Source of the DNA: an uncultured Collinsella sp. | Lineage (GTDB): Bacteria > Actinomycetota > Coriobacteriia > Coriobacteriales > Coriobacteriaceae | Length of the DNA stretch: 52,884 nucleotides | Assembly (NCBI GenBank): GCA_900541045.1 | Contig: UQID01000017.1 | Span: 1-52,884 of the forward strand | Direction of reading: 5' to 3' | Shown: in pieces, positions 16,210 through 23,784 of the stretch | How the letters are laid out: each line of letters opens with the position of its first letter | How positions within the stretch are numbered: the stretch's first letter is position 1 | The notes under the pieces: generated by a model | What the model saw: the letters and a program-made list of their open reading frames with translations, nothing else | What the model was told of the DNA's origin: nothing | Databases searched by the model: none | Made by a program: the position numbers and the translations under genes

Positions 16210-17007
16210 ATGGGTCTTGAGGGAATCAAGCTGATCGCCTGCGATTTGGACGGCACGTTGCTGCACCCGGGGGAGCGCGAGCCGCGTTCCGAGGCCTTTG
16301 AGCTTATCGATGAGCTGCATCGTCGCGGTATCGTGTTTATGCCGGCGAGCGGCCGTCAATATGCGAGCTTGCGCTACCTGTTTGCCCCGGTGGCCGATGA
16401 GCTCGCCTATGTATGCGAAAACGGAGCCCTGGTGATGAGCGAGGGGCGTGCCGTCGTCAAGCGTTCCATGGAGCGTAGCCTTGCTATGGATATCGCGAAT
16501 GCCGTGGTTGCGTATCCCCATGCCGACGTGACCCTTTCGTGTGAGGGACACCTCTACACCATGAGCGGCAACGATGCGTTCGTCGACCATTTGTGCTATG
16601 AGGTCCACTGCGATGTGGCGGTGGTCGACCGTCCCGAGGACATCGACGAGGACGTCATTAAGATTGCCTTCCAGACGCCCGAGGTGGATCAGCCGGCGGC
16701 CCTGGAGTATTTCGAGCGCCTCTTTAGCGACCGTGTCGACGTGATGACGTCGGGAACCGAATGGACGGACTTTATCGGTTTCGGTTCGGGCAAGGGCTCC
16801 GCGCTTGCCGATTACGGTCGTGCCCTGGGGATTTCGCCCGATGAGATGATGGCGTTTGGCGACAATGAGAACGATCGCGACATGCTCAACGTCGTGGGCC
16901 ATCCCTATCTGATGGAGAGCTGCAACCCCACCATGCGAGGCATCAACGACCGCGTCCGTTACGTGCGCACGGTCGAAGAGGAACTGCGCCGTCTGCTCGC
17001 CGAGTAG
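16210..17007 (+). CDS. HAD-superfamily Cof-type phosphatase
   Basis: From ATG 16210 the product has 265 residues. It has the HAD motifs: LIACDLDGTLL (nucleophile Asp), the GRQYASL region with Ser/Arg, Lys in GSGKGSALADYGRALGI, and the metal-binding MAFGDNENDRDML. The cap is of the Cof (type IIB) kind. Such enzymes dephosphorylate sugar phosphates, pyridoxal phosphate or flavin precursors; the substrate cannot be told from sequence. The ribosome binding site is weak (GGGGAAG), and TAGGAGG lies further upstream. Confidence 0.9.
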   Translation: MGLEGIKLIACDLDGTLLHPGEREPRSEAFELIDELHRRGIVFMPASGRQYASLRYLFAPVADELAYVCENGALVMSEGRAVVKRSMERSLAMDIANAVVAYPHADVTLSCEGHLYTMSGNDAFVDHLCYEVHCDVAVVDRPEDIDEDVIKIAFQTPEVDQPAALEYFERLFSDRVDVMTSGTEWTDFIGFGSGKGSALADYGRALGISPDEMMAFGDNENDRDMLNVVGHPYLMESCNPTMRGINDRVRYVRTVEEELRRLLAE

Positions 17008-17026
17008 GTTTTCGGGACATACCTAG

Positions 17027-17065
17027 AAATCTACTTTTTGCTGTAGCGGATGGGCAAGTAGATTT
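17027..17065. repeat. Palindrome between convergent genes
   Basis: AAATCTACTT (17027-17036) is repeated inverted as AAGTAGATTT (17056-17065), with extra pairing TTGC/GCAA inside. It lies in the 77-base gap between two convergent genes and may act as a bidirectional terminator, although U tracts are weak. Confidence 0.5.
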
Positions 17066-17084
17066 GCGGGCATGCCACTAAGGG

Positions 17085-17465
17085 CTACCGGCAGTCGGGG
17101 CAGAGACCCTCGAAGATGGTGTAGTGCGACGTGACGTGCCAGCCGATTTGCTCGGACGCCTTGGCGTCGAGCTGGGCATCGAAGGGGAGCGGTACGTCGA
17201 TGACGCGGCTGCACGAGGTGCAGATGATATGTGCGTGCGGCTCGATGGTGCGATCGAAGCGGCTGCCGCCCGGCGTCTTGATGGAGAGGATCTCGCCGGC
17301 GTCGGCCAAGAGATTGAGATTGCGGTAGACCGTACCGCGGCTGATCTTGTCATCCTGTTCGCGTACGGCGTTGTAGATTTCGTCGGCGGTGGGATGGTTA
17401 TAGCTTTGGCGCACGGCGTCAAGAACCAGCTTTCGCTGCTTGGTATTCCTTCTTTGCACCGCCAT
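17085..17465 (-). CDS. Fur-family transcriptional regulator
   Basis: The start at ATG 17465 (MAVQRRNTKQRKLVLDAV) gives 126 residues, short for the family. The winged-helix domain (about residues 5-75) has HPTADEIYNAVREQDDKISRGTVYRNLNLLADAGE, typical of Fur/PerR. The regulatory half carries RFDR, HAHIICTSC and a terminal CPDC, giving the two CxxC pairs of the structural zinc site. It could respond to iron, zinc or peroxide; the sequence does not decide. It is divergent from nothing and convergent with the HAD gene. An AT-rich stretch upstream (17507-17538) might hold its operator. Confidence 0.9.
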   Translation of the reverse strand: MAVQRRNTKQRKLVLDAVRQSYNHPTADEIYNAVREQDDKISRGTVYRNLNLLADAGEILSIKTPGGSRFDRTIEPHAHIICTSCSRVIDVPLPFDAQLDAKASEQIGWHVTSHYTIFEGLCPDCR

Positions 17466-17526
17466 GCGCCTCGCCTCTTTTCTGTAAACGGTATGAAGCA
17501 AATGATACCTTATTTAGAACACAATA

Positions 17527-17937
17527 CTAATAGTAAGGACTAAAACCATCCTCGTTGGCAAGCGGGGTGCGAGTTTTGGCGTCTACGAGGCGAAAACGCG
17601 TCCCCATGCGCTCGTAGGAGGTATGAAGCGCCTCGAGATGAGACAGGATGTTTGCCGGAGCTCCCTGTATCTCCATCTCGACTGAGCCGTCTTCCATGTT
17701 ACGCACCCAGCCGGTGAGCGCGCGTGCCTGCGCGAGGTTGGCGTTGGTAAAGCGAAAACCAACGCCCTGGACTTGCCCCGCCCAGCGCAGGAAGTAGCGC
17801 AGGGGAGTGTCTTGAGTGGCCTCGTCGCTTGCGAGCACGGTAAGCCTACGGCGCAGCTCGAGCTCGACGTTTGACGGTTTTTGAGGCTCTCGACTGCCGC
17901 CGGTGACGCTGGAGAAGAACGTATCGAAGAGGCCCAT
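17527..17937 (-). CDS. acyP: Acylphosphatase with N-terminal extension
   Basis: This 136-residue product begins at ATG 17937, two bases after the stop of the oxidoreductase gene. Acylphosphatase motifs fill the C-terminal 90 residues: RWAGQVQGVGFRFTNANLAQ with the phosphate-binding loop and catalytic Arg, then LTGWVRNMEDGSVEMEIQG with the catalytic Asn. The first 45 residues (GLFDTFFSSVTGG and onward) are not part of the fold; about 90 residues is usual. It hydrolyses acyl phosphates such as carbamoyl or acetyl phosphate. The tight spacing suggests it is co-transcribed with the upstream oxidoreductase. Confidence 0.9.
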   Translation of the reverse strand: MGLFDTFFSSVTGGSREPQKPSNVELELRRRLTVLASDEATQDTPLRYFLRWAGQVQGVGFRFTNANLAQARALTGWVRNMEDGSVEMEIQGAPANILSHLEALHTSYERMGTRFRLVDAKTRTPLANEDGFSPYY

Positions 17938-17939
17938 CG

Positions 17940-19046
17940 CTATGCCTGCTTGCCTGCGTCGGCCGGGAAGGTTATGCCGGCCTGCTGGCGCACGGCATCC
18001 ATGATGCGCAGTGAGACGAGCGTGACATCGCGGTAGTGGCCAAGCTCGTGACGTCCCGCCGGGGTCTCCCAAATCTCTTCCTTGACGTTATCGATGCCGC
18101 CGATGGCGGTGATAAAGTCTGCGAGTTCGTATTCCATGGTGTTGCTCGATTTGGGCAGGTCGAGCACGCGGCCGTTGTCGCTCTGTTCGCGCGGCGCCTC
18201 GGTCGCCGAGCCACGTACGACGTCGCCGCGATAGTCGATGCGGACGTTGCGGGGCGTGGACAGATGGTCAATCTGGATAGTGCCACGCTCGCCTTCGATC
18301 TGCGAGGGCAGTAGGTCATTCGTAATTTTGGAGTGCGCGAGCTCGACGGAGATACGGCCACCGCCGTAGCTGGCGAGGATGGAACCGCAGCCATCGATGG
18401 GGCCGTGCGTGAGCTGTCGCGTGGTGGGGTCGAGCAGAGTAGCCATGCTCGTAAGGCCGGAGGGCATGCCGAAAATCTCGACCATGGGCTCGACGGTGTA
18501 GACGCCAATATCCATGAGGGAACCCGAGGCCATATTGCAGTCGAAGATATTGGTGGCGCGTCCCGCGAGAATCTCGTTGTAGCGCGAGGAATATTTGCCA
18601 AAGCGCAATGAGGCGCGGCGGATGGGGACGATCTCGCCCAGGGCGTCCTCGATGGCGTGGAAGGCGGGATCGTGGAGGGGACGCATGGCCTCGAGGGCCA
18701 CGACACCTGCTGCCTCGGCAGCGCGGAAGACTTCCAGCGCCTGCGCCTCGGTGGCGCAGAAGGGCTTCTCGACGATGACGTGCTTGCCACCGGCGATGCA
18801 GGCAAGGGCCTGCTCGTAGTGAAGCGCATTGGGGCTGCCGATATAGACGGCGTCGACGTCGGCGGCTGCCGCGAGCTCATCGAGTGAAGTAAAGTTTCGC
18901 TCGCCACCGCGCTCGGCGGTAAAGGCGGCGCCGCGATCTGCATCGCGCGAGAGCGTGCCCACGAACGCGGCTTGGTCGTTGGCGTTGACGACCTGGATAA
19001 AGTCGTCGGTAATCATGGATGTGCCGATGGTCGCTATACGCAACAT
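17940..19046 (-). CDS. Gfo/Idh/MocA-family oxidoreductase
   Basis: This 368-residue NAD(P)-dependent enzyme begins at ATG 19046, with GAGGGGG upstream. The Rossmann start IATIGTSMITDDFIQ departs from the usual GxGxxG. It is followed by AVYIGSPNALHYEQALACI and HVIVEKPFCA, the classical EKP motif of the family. The C-terminal half has the typical alpha/beta sheet domain (MDIGVYTVEPMVEIFG). Members reduce or oxidise sugars and cyclitols; the substrate is unknown. The C-terminus carries an extra Gln/Ala-rich segment. A second family member lies at 26456. Confidence 0.9.
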   Translation of the reverse strand: MLRIATIGTSMITDDFIQVVNANDQAAFVGTLSRDADRGAAFTAERGGERNFTSLDELAAAADVDAVYIGSPNALHYEQALACIAGGKHVIVEKPFCATEAQALEVFRAAEAAGVVALEAMRPLHDPAFHAIEDALGEIVPIRRASLRFGKYSSRYNEILAGRATNIFDCNMASGSLMDIGVYTVEPMVEIFGMPSGLTSMATLLDPTTRQLTHGPIDGCGSILASYGGGRISVELAHSKITNDLLPSQIEGERGTIQIDHLSTPRNVRIDYRGDVVRGSATEAPREQSDNGRVLDLPKSSNTMEYELADFITAIGGIDNVKEEIWETPAGRHELGHYRDVTLVSLRIMDAVRQQAGITFPADAGKQA

Positions 19047-19121
19047 GTATCCCCCTCGTGCTGTTCGGTTTACAGGATGAGTGTAGCGCGAGGGGGCAGG
19101 AAATAGCGTGCGAAAACGCCG

Positions 19122-19607
19122 TTACAGGTCGCTCTCGTTAAAGCCGGCGTCGATATCGAGGTTGCTGCCGTCGGCCGCCGTGGTGGCAAGCTCGTCGCAG
19201 CGCTCGTTGAGCTCATGACCGGCGTGGCCCTTAACCCAGATGAACTCCACTTTGTGCTTGCTCTTTGCGGTGAGCAGGCGCTCCCACAGATCGCGGTTCT
19301 TGACGGGCTGCTTGTTGGCGGTTTTCCATCCGCGCTTTTTCCAGCCGTCGATCCAGTGCTTGTTAAAGGCGTTGACGACGTACTGCGAATCGGAATGGAC
19401 TTCGACGTCGCAGGGGCGGTTGAGCGCCTCGAGCGCCACGATAACGGCCATGAGCTCCATGCGGTTGTTGGTGGTCTTGGCGTAGCCGCGCGAAAGCTCG
19501 GAGGTGAAGGTCTTGCCGGCGGGGTTGGTGTATTTGAGCACGGCGCCGTAGCCGCCGCGTCCCGGATTTGATCGGGCCGAGCCGTCGGTATAGATGATGA
19601 CCTTCAC
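19122..19607 (-). CDS. rnhA: Ribonuclease HI
   Basis: The start is GTG 19607 (read as MKVIIYTDGSA), with GAAAGG six bases upstream; a longer frame adds 17 unlikely residues. The 161-residue protein has the DEDD catalytic set: YTDGSARSNPG (Asp), NNRMELMAVIVALEAL (Glu), VHSDSQYVVNA (Asp) and the final acidic residue in HELNERCDELAT. The basic handle WKKRGWKTANKQPVKN is present. It removes RNA from RNA-DNA hybrids. A short acidic tail follows the domain. Confidence 0.95.
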   Translation of the reverse strand: MKVIIYTDGSARSNPGRGGYGAVLKYTNPAGKTFTSELSRGYAKTTNNRMELMAVIVALEALNRPCDVEVHSDSQYVVNAFNKHWIDGWKKRGWKTANKQPVKNRDLWERLLTAKSKHKVEFIWVKGHAGHELNERCDELATTAADGSNLDIDAGFNESDL

Positions 19608-19706
19608 ATGGTTCCTTTCGTTGGGTATGTTTCGTGCGAGTGACCATTGTAGCGCCATGCCAGCCGGGGGCTAGCAATCTGCGATTTCTACCCCGTCTTC
19701 CGACAG

Positions 19707-20609
19707 TTAGTTGGCATGGATGATGCGGTTGAGCTCATCGAGGTATTGCTGCAAGAGGGGAGAGGGCTTGAGCTCGTCGTGCATGATATAGCCTACGTGC
19801 ATCGTTGGGGCGTCTGCTAACGGGATCGATGCCATACCCCATTGCATTTCGTTGGAGAGGACTCCGGTCGACAGGGTGTAACCGTTCGACGTGATAAGTA
19901 AGTTGGTAAGTGTTCCGCGGTCCGAGATTCGTATGTTGCGGTCGCAAGGGATATAGCTAAAAGGTTCCTCGGCGTAATAGAAGGAGTTTGAGGTTCCCTG
20001 CTCAAAGCTGTAGCGCGTATAGGGCGTGAGATCGGCAAGGGACAGCTGAGGGCGGCGGGCGAGCGGGTGGCGCTCGCTAACGAAGACGTGGACCGTCGCG
20101 TCGAATAGGGGATGGAAGCTTGCACGGGCATCGGCGAAGGCCTTCTGCAGAACGCGGGCGTTAAAGTCATCCAGATACAGAATGCCGATATCGCTGCGAA
20201 ACGCACGGACGTCATCAATGATCTGCGATGTGGTGGTCTCGCGCATGATGAACTCGAACTTGCTGTCGCGGCAGCGCTCGACTACGTTGACAAAGGCCTC
20301 GACCGAAAACGCGTAGTGTTGGGCCGAGACGGCAAGGCGGGCCTGAGGTGTACCGCCGTCCTCGTAGCGGGCCTCGAGCATGTCGGCCTGCTCTACGACC
20401 TGGCGTGCATAACCCAAAAGCTCGGTGCCGTCGTTGGTGAGTGCAACACCGCGGCTAGAGCGCGTAAAGATTTCGATATGAAGTTCCTGTTCCAGGCTTT
20501 TGACGGCGTTGGAGATATTGGACTGTGCGGTATAGAGGCGCTGAGCTGCGGCGTTGATTGAACCGGACTCTGCCACGGCGATCAAAAAGCGAAGCTGCTG
20601 GAGGGTCAT
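19707..20609 (-). CDS. LysR-family transcriptional regulator
   Basis: The 300-residue protein has an N-terminal winged helix-turn-helix (SGSINAAAQRLYTAQSNISNAV, shown by its core INAAAQRLY and NISNAVKSLE) and a periplasmic-binding-like effector domain. It is transcribed divergently from metY, 273 bases away. The gap holds a perfect GTTATC-N9-GATAAC palindrome at 20630 next to its own start. LysR regulators commonly control the divergent neighbour, so methionine or sulfur control of metY is a reasonable inference, similar in logic to CysB/CmbR/MetR. The effector is unknown. Confidence 0.9.
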   Translation of the reverse strand: MTLQQLRFLIAVAESGSINAAAQRLYTAQSNISNAVKSLEQELHIEIFTRSSRGVALTNDGTELLGYARQVVEQADMLEARYEDGGTPQARLAVSAQHYAFSVEAFVNVVERCRDSKFEFIMRETTTSQIIDDVRAFRSDIGILYLDDFNARVLQKAFADARASFHPLFDATVHVFVSERHPLARRPQLSLADLTPYTRYSFEQGTSNSFYYAEEPFSYIPCDRNIRISDRGTLTNLLITSNGYTLSTGVLSNEMQWGMASIPLADAPTMHVGYIMHDELKPSPLLQQYLDELNRIIHAN

Positions 20610-20629
20610 CGGCGCCCGTCCTTTCGATA

Positions 20630-20650
20630 GTTATCTATAAAACCGATAAC
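20630..20650. promoter_or_regulatory. Candidate LysR-type operator
   Basis: GTTATC (20630-20635), nine bases, GATAAC (20645-20650): perfect dyad arms in a T-N11-A-like spacing, between the lysR start and the metY promoter. A partly overlapping GATAGTTATC adds half-site similarity. Confidence 0.55.
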
Positions 20651-20670
20651 AGGCTAGCGCTTTTAAGTGA

Positions 20671-20699
20671 TTGACCGAGGGAAACAATGCTCGTACTAT
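20671..20699 (+). promoter_or_regulatory. Promoter of metY
   Basis: TTGACC at 20671 and TACTAT at 20694 are separated by 17 bases. The start of transcription would be near 20706, leaving a leader of about 175 bases that contains the short frame at 20768. No known SAM riboswitch class was recognised in this leader. Confidence 0.6.
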
Positions 20700-20767
20700 T
20701 CAAAACACACAAAGGCGGTAGGTAATTAAGCCAACCACGGAACCGGGATGCGAAAGGAGGCCCGCAT

Positions 20768-20821
20768 ATGAATTGCTTACCAAGACGAATGCCGGGCTCC
20801 TGTTTGCGCCCGTCGGCGTGA
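20768..20821 (+). CDS. Possible 17-residue leader peptide upstream of metY
   Basis: ATG 20768 has AAAGGAGG seven bases upstream, one of the best ribosome binding sites in the window. The frame reads MNCLPRRMPGSCLRPSA and stops at TGA 20819-20821, 61 bases before metY. It has two Cys and two Met codons. A stem CTCCTG/CAGGAG spans the stop codon region, and a T-rich stretch follows near 20842. This fits a translated leader that senses cysteine or methionine supply, but codons are not clustered as in classic attenuators. It may also be a chance frame. Confidence 0.45.
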   Translation: MNCLPRRMPGSCLRPSA

Positions 20822-20882
20822 TCAGGAGACAGCGACTTACTTCTCTTTTTTTATTTACTTTTGTTCGATCAAGGAGATCATC

Positions 20883-22193
20883 ATGAGCCAGTTCATCAAC
20901 AACCCCGAGCACACCTTTGGTTTCGATACCCTGCAGCTGCACGTTGGCCAGGAGAGCGCCGATCCTGCATCCGACTCCCGCGCCGTGCCTATCTACCAGA
21001 CCACGAGCTATGTGTTCCGCAACTCCCAGCACGCCGCCGACCGCTTTGGTCTTGCCGACGCCGGTAACATCTACGGCCGTTTGACCAACTCCACCCAGGG
21101 CGTCTTCGAGGACCGTATCGCCGCGCTCGAGGGTGGCGTAGCCGGTCTTGCCGTCGCCTCCGGTGCCGCCGCCATCACCTATACCCTGCAGGCACTTGCC
21201 CAGGCCGGTGACCATGTGGTTGCCCAGAAGACCATCTACGGTGGCTCCTACAACCTGCTGGAGCATACGCTCTCCCAGTTTGGCGTCGAGACCACGTTTG
21301 TCGATGCCCACAACCTGGACGAGGTCGAGGGTGCCATCAAGGACAACACCACGGTCATTTACCTCGAGACGCTCGGTAACCCCAACTCCGATATCCCCAA
21401 CATCGACGCCATCTCCGAGGTCGCCAAGAAGCATGGTCTTCCGGTCGTCGTCGATAACACCTTCGGCACCCCGTATCTGTTCCGTCCGTTGGAGCACGGT
21501 GCCAACATCGTCGTTCACTCCGCAACTAAGTTCATTGGCGGCCACGGTACCTCGCTGGGCGGCGTGATTGTCGATGGCGGCAACTTCGATTGGAAGGCGA
21601 GTGGCAAGTACGCCCAGATCGCTGAGCCCAACCCCTCCTACCATGGTGTCTCGTTTGCCGAGGCTGCCGGTCCCGCCGCCTTCGCAACCTATGTCCGCGC
21701 TATCCTGCTGCGTGACGAGGGCGCCTGCATCAGCCCGTTCAACGCCTGGGTCCTGCTCCAGGGCACCGAGACTCTGTCGCTGCGCGTTGACCGTCATGTC
21801 GAGAACACCAAGAAGGTCGTTGAGTTCCTGGCTGGTGACAGCCACGTCGCCAAGGTGAACCACCCGAGCCTGCCTGAGCATCCCGATCACGAGCTCTATC
21901 AGAAGTACTTCCCCAACGGCGGTGCCTCGATCTTTACCTTTGAGATTAAGGGTGGCCAGGAAGCTGCTTGGAAGTTCATCGATCATCTGCAGGTGTTCTC
22001 GCTGCTCGCCAACGTGGCCGACGTCAAGTCGCTTGTCGTGCACCCGGCTACGACTACGCACTCCCAGCTCTCTGCCGAGGAGCTCGCAGAGCAGAACATT
22101 ACGCCCTCCACGATCCGTCTTTCCATCGGTACCGAGAACGCCGAGGACATCATTTGGGATCTGAAGCAGGCCTTCGCCGCGCTGGACGAGTAA
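20883..22193 (+). CDS. metY: O-acetylhomoserine sulfhydrylase (homocysteine synthase)
   Basis: This 436-residue PLP enzyme combines O-acetyl-L-homoserine with sulfide to give homocysteine. The start at ATG 20883 has AAGGAG upstream. Family features: PIYQTTSYVF near residue 37, IYGRLTNSTQ, the PLP-binding DNTFGTPYLFRPLEHGA and HSATKFIGGHGTS with the Schiff-base Lys, and the C-terminal VADVKSLVVHPATTTH. Length and motifs fit the Met17/MetY group rather than the shorter cystathionine enzymes. It probably serves methionine synthesis and sulfide assimilation, under the divergent LysR regulator. Confidence 0.95.
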   Translation: MSQFINNPEHTFGFDTLQLHVGQESADPASDSRAVPIYQTTSYVFRNSQHAADRFGLADAGNIYGRLTNSTQGVFEDRIAALEGGVAGLAVASGAAAITYTLQALAQAGDHVVAQKTIYGGSYNLLEHTLSQFGVETTFVDAHNLDEVEGAIKDNTTVIYLETLGNPNSDIPNIDAISEVAKKHGLPVVVDNTFGTPYLFRPLEHGANIVVHSATKFIGGHGTSLGGVIVDGGNFDWKASGKYAQIAEPNPSYHGVSFAEAAGPAAFATYVRAILLRDEGACISPFNAWVLLQGTETLSLRVDRHVENTKKVVEFLAGDSHVAKVNHPSLPEHPDHELYQKYFPNGGASIFTFEIKGGQEAAWKFIDHLQVFSLLANVADVKSLVVHPATTTHSQLSAEELAEQNITPSTIRLSIGTENAEDIIWDLKQAFAALDE

Positions 22194-22253
22194 GGCGACT
22201 TGTGCAAGGACCCCTTGCGACTCGATAGGTATAGCTGCATAAAATGCCTGTTC

Positions 22254-22296
22254 AAGGCGCCTGTGCGAACAATGTTTGCGCAGGCGCCTTTTTTGC
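22254..22296 (+). terminator. Intrinsic terminator of metY
   Basis: AAGGCGCCTGTGCGAA pairs with TTTGCGCAGGCGCCTT around loop CAATG, followed by TTTT. The 16-bp stem has only wobble mismatches. Confidence 0.93.
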
Positions 22297-22505
22297 ATAG
22301 GCAGGGCGCTATTACAGGGTTTTTGGCATGCTTTATGCAATCGAGATGTGGAAAACTCCTGTTGAGAGGATGTGAGTTTTACGCAAATGACGTGCACCTT
22401 TTGAGAAAAACCGCAGGTCGCGATTTGCTCGGGGTACTATGCAGCGCGATCGAATCACACGCAGCTCAAACACAGCAAAAACGCACTACGGAGGTTTCCA
22501 GCTAC

Positions 22506-23282
22506 ATGAGGATTGATTCACGAAAACCGAAAGCCGCCGCCCTTTCCGCCGCTCTGACCGTGGCGCTTTTGGCGGGCGCCGGCGCAACCGATGCCCACGC
22601 GGCAACACTGTCCGACACGGTCGGATCCACGCCGTCCGAGGCGACGCTGATGCAGCCCGTCGACTATCGCGGCGACGGCTTTGGCTCCATGCAGGAGTGG
22701 AACGCCTCTATGGGGGCCAAGCGCGATTCCCTAGAGGTTCGCGCCCAGATCATCATGAACATGTACGGTGACTATGCCACCGATGACGAGCGCGCTGTAC
22801 TGCAGGGTTGTATCGACGGTGCGGGCAGTCTTTTGACGATGGAGGAGGTCGACGCGAAGTCGGCCGAGCTCGACGAGCTTCGCTCCACGCTCGAGGATGC
22901 TAAGCGCGAGGCGCTCGAGGCTGCGGCCGCCGAGGCAGAAGCTGCCGAGGCCGCCCAGGCGTCATATGGCAACGCAGGCTACGTCCCGTCCTATACGGCA
23001 GCTGCGTATTACGCGAACGGCTCGGGCCTGACGCGCTCGAGCGGCGTCAATAACTATAACGGCCGCCGCGAGACTTATTACAGCAGCAACGTGTTGTATC
23101 ACCACCGCACGGGCGAGTGGACTCAGGATTCCGAGGGCTTTTGGCGCGATTCCGATGGTTACTATGTCGTGGCCGCGGGCGATAAGGCTCAGGGCTCCAC
23201 GTTTACCGGTTCCAAGGGCGAGTGCAAGGTCTATGACTCCGGCTGCGCAGCCGGAACCACCGACTACTATACCGGTTGGTAA
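22506..23282 (+). CDS. Secreted protein with coiled-coil and 3D-like C-terminal domain
   Basis: The 258-residue product starts at ATG 22506 with GGAGG eleven bases upstream. A signal peptide is clear: basic start, hydrophobic core AALSAALTVALLAGAGA and cleavage near AHA-ATLS. The middle (about residues 110-155) is a Glu/Ala-rich helical segment, likely coiled coil. The C-terminal 75 residues (WTQDSEGFWRDSDGYYVVAAG to GECKVYDSGCAAGTTDYYTGW) resemble the small 3D/RlpA-like barrel of actinobacterial cell-wall proteins. The two Cys may form a disulfide. A role in wall remodelling is inference. The 210 bases before it held no recognised riboswitch. Confidence 0.75.
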   Translation: MRIDSRKPKAAALSAALTVALLAGAGATDAHAATLSDTVGSTPSEATLMQPVDYRGDGFGSMQEWNASMGAKRDSLEVRAQIIMNMYGDYATDDERAVLQGCIDGAGSLLTMEEVDAKSAELDELRSTLEDAKREALEAAAAEAEAAEAAQASYGNAGYVPSYTAAAYYANGSGLTRSSGVNNYNGRRETYYSSNVLYHHRTGEWTQDSEGFWRDSDGYYVVAAGDKAQGSTFTGSKGECKVYDSGCAAGTTDYYTGW

Positions 23283-23304
23283 TCTGCCATAAGCCGATAG
23301 GACA

Positions 23305-23357
23305 TGACGGGCGGGCGTCTTTACCGAGCCTTTGGGCAACGTAAGGGCGCCCGTTTT
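23305..23357 (+). terminator. Intrinsic terminator after secreted protein gene
   Basis: ACGGGCGGGCGTCTTTAC pairs imperfectly with GTAAGGGCGCCCGT around an AGCCTTTGGGCA-containing loop, then TTTTTTG follows. Confidence 0.8.
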
Positions 23358-23469
23358 TTGTGCGTGCTTGAGTTAACAGAGCGCTTACCGTGGCAGTACG
23401 CCGCGCATATGGGCGCGGGGCACACTAAGTCACGAGAAACAAAGTCTTTCTCGTGGAGGAAGTGGTCTT

Positions 23470-23676
23470 GTGAACGCTCGAGATATCGCCGTTGCCGCCG
23501 TTGCATTGACGCTTGGTTGCCTTGGTCCTACGGCCGCGCTCGTCGCGGGTATGCAGGGGTCTTGTGGGGCTGCCTCTATCGTGGTCGGTGCGTTGATCGC
23601 GGCTGCGCTGCTGGGAAGTGCGGGTGTAGTTCTTTGCCGCGATGGCGAGGACGAGGTGCCTGAGTCGCAACGCTAA
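23470..23676 (+). CDS. Small two-helix membrane protein
   Basis: A 68-residue frame starts at GTG 23470, with GGAGG about 12 bases upstream. It contains two hydrophobic stretches (about residues 5-27 and 34-55) separated by MQGSCGA, and ends with an acidic tail DGEDEVPESQR. It has coding-like third-position G+C and is followed by a strong terminator. No family was recognised. It is probably an inner-membrane protein of unknown role. Confidence 0.55.
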   Translation: MNARDIAVAAVALTLGCLGPTAALVAGMQGSCGAASIVVGALIAAALLGSAGVVLCRDGEDEVPESQR

Positions 23677-23712
23677 CTGTTGTGAGGTTGCCGCCGGTCA
23701 TAGACGAAGATG

Positions 23713-23753
23713 AAAGCCGCCGCAGGGGAAAGGTTCCCTTGCGGCGGCTTTGC
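23713..23753. terminator. Intrinsic terminator between small protein and panE-like gene
   Basis: AAAGCCGCCGCAGGGGAA and TTCCCTTGCGGCGGCTTT form a stem of about 17 bp with a tiny AGG loop. It lies between convergent genes and has T/A runs on both sides, so it can serve both strands. Confidence 0.9.
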
Positions 23754-23784
23754 TGTTGAGCCTGTTGACGTGGTGAGCCGGGCG

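Noticed and set aside
17507..17538. PerR/Fur box upstream of the Fur-family gene
   Set aside because: The AT-rich stretch has only a partial dyad (TTAG..CTAA) and does not reach a usable match.
20700..20882. SAM or T-box riboswitch before metY
   Set aside because: No matching core blocks were found; CGGAACCGGGATGCG only loosely resembles a T-box sequence.
20700..22397. A 565-codon minus-strand frame over metY
   Set aside because: Antisense to metY; composition and lack of a ribosome binding site speak against it.
22295..22505. ydaO (c-di-AMP) riboswitch before the 3D-like protein gene
   Set aside because: Such genes often carry it in Actinobacteria, but the conserved blocks are absent here.
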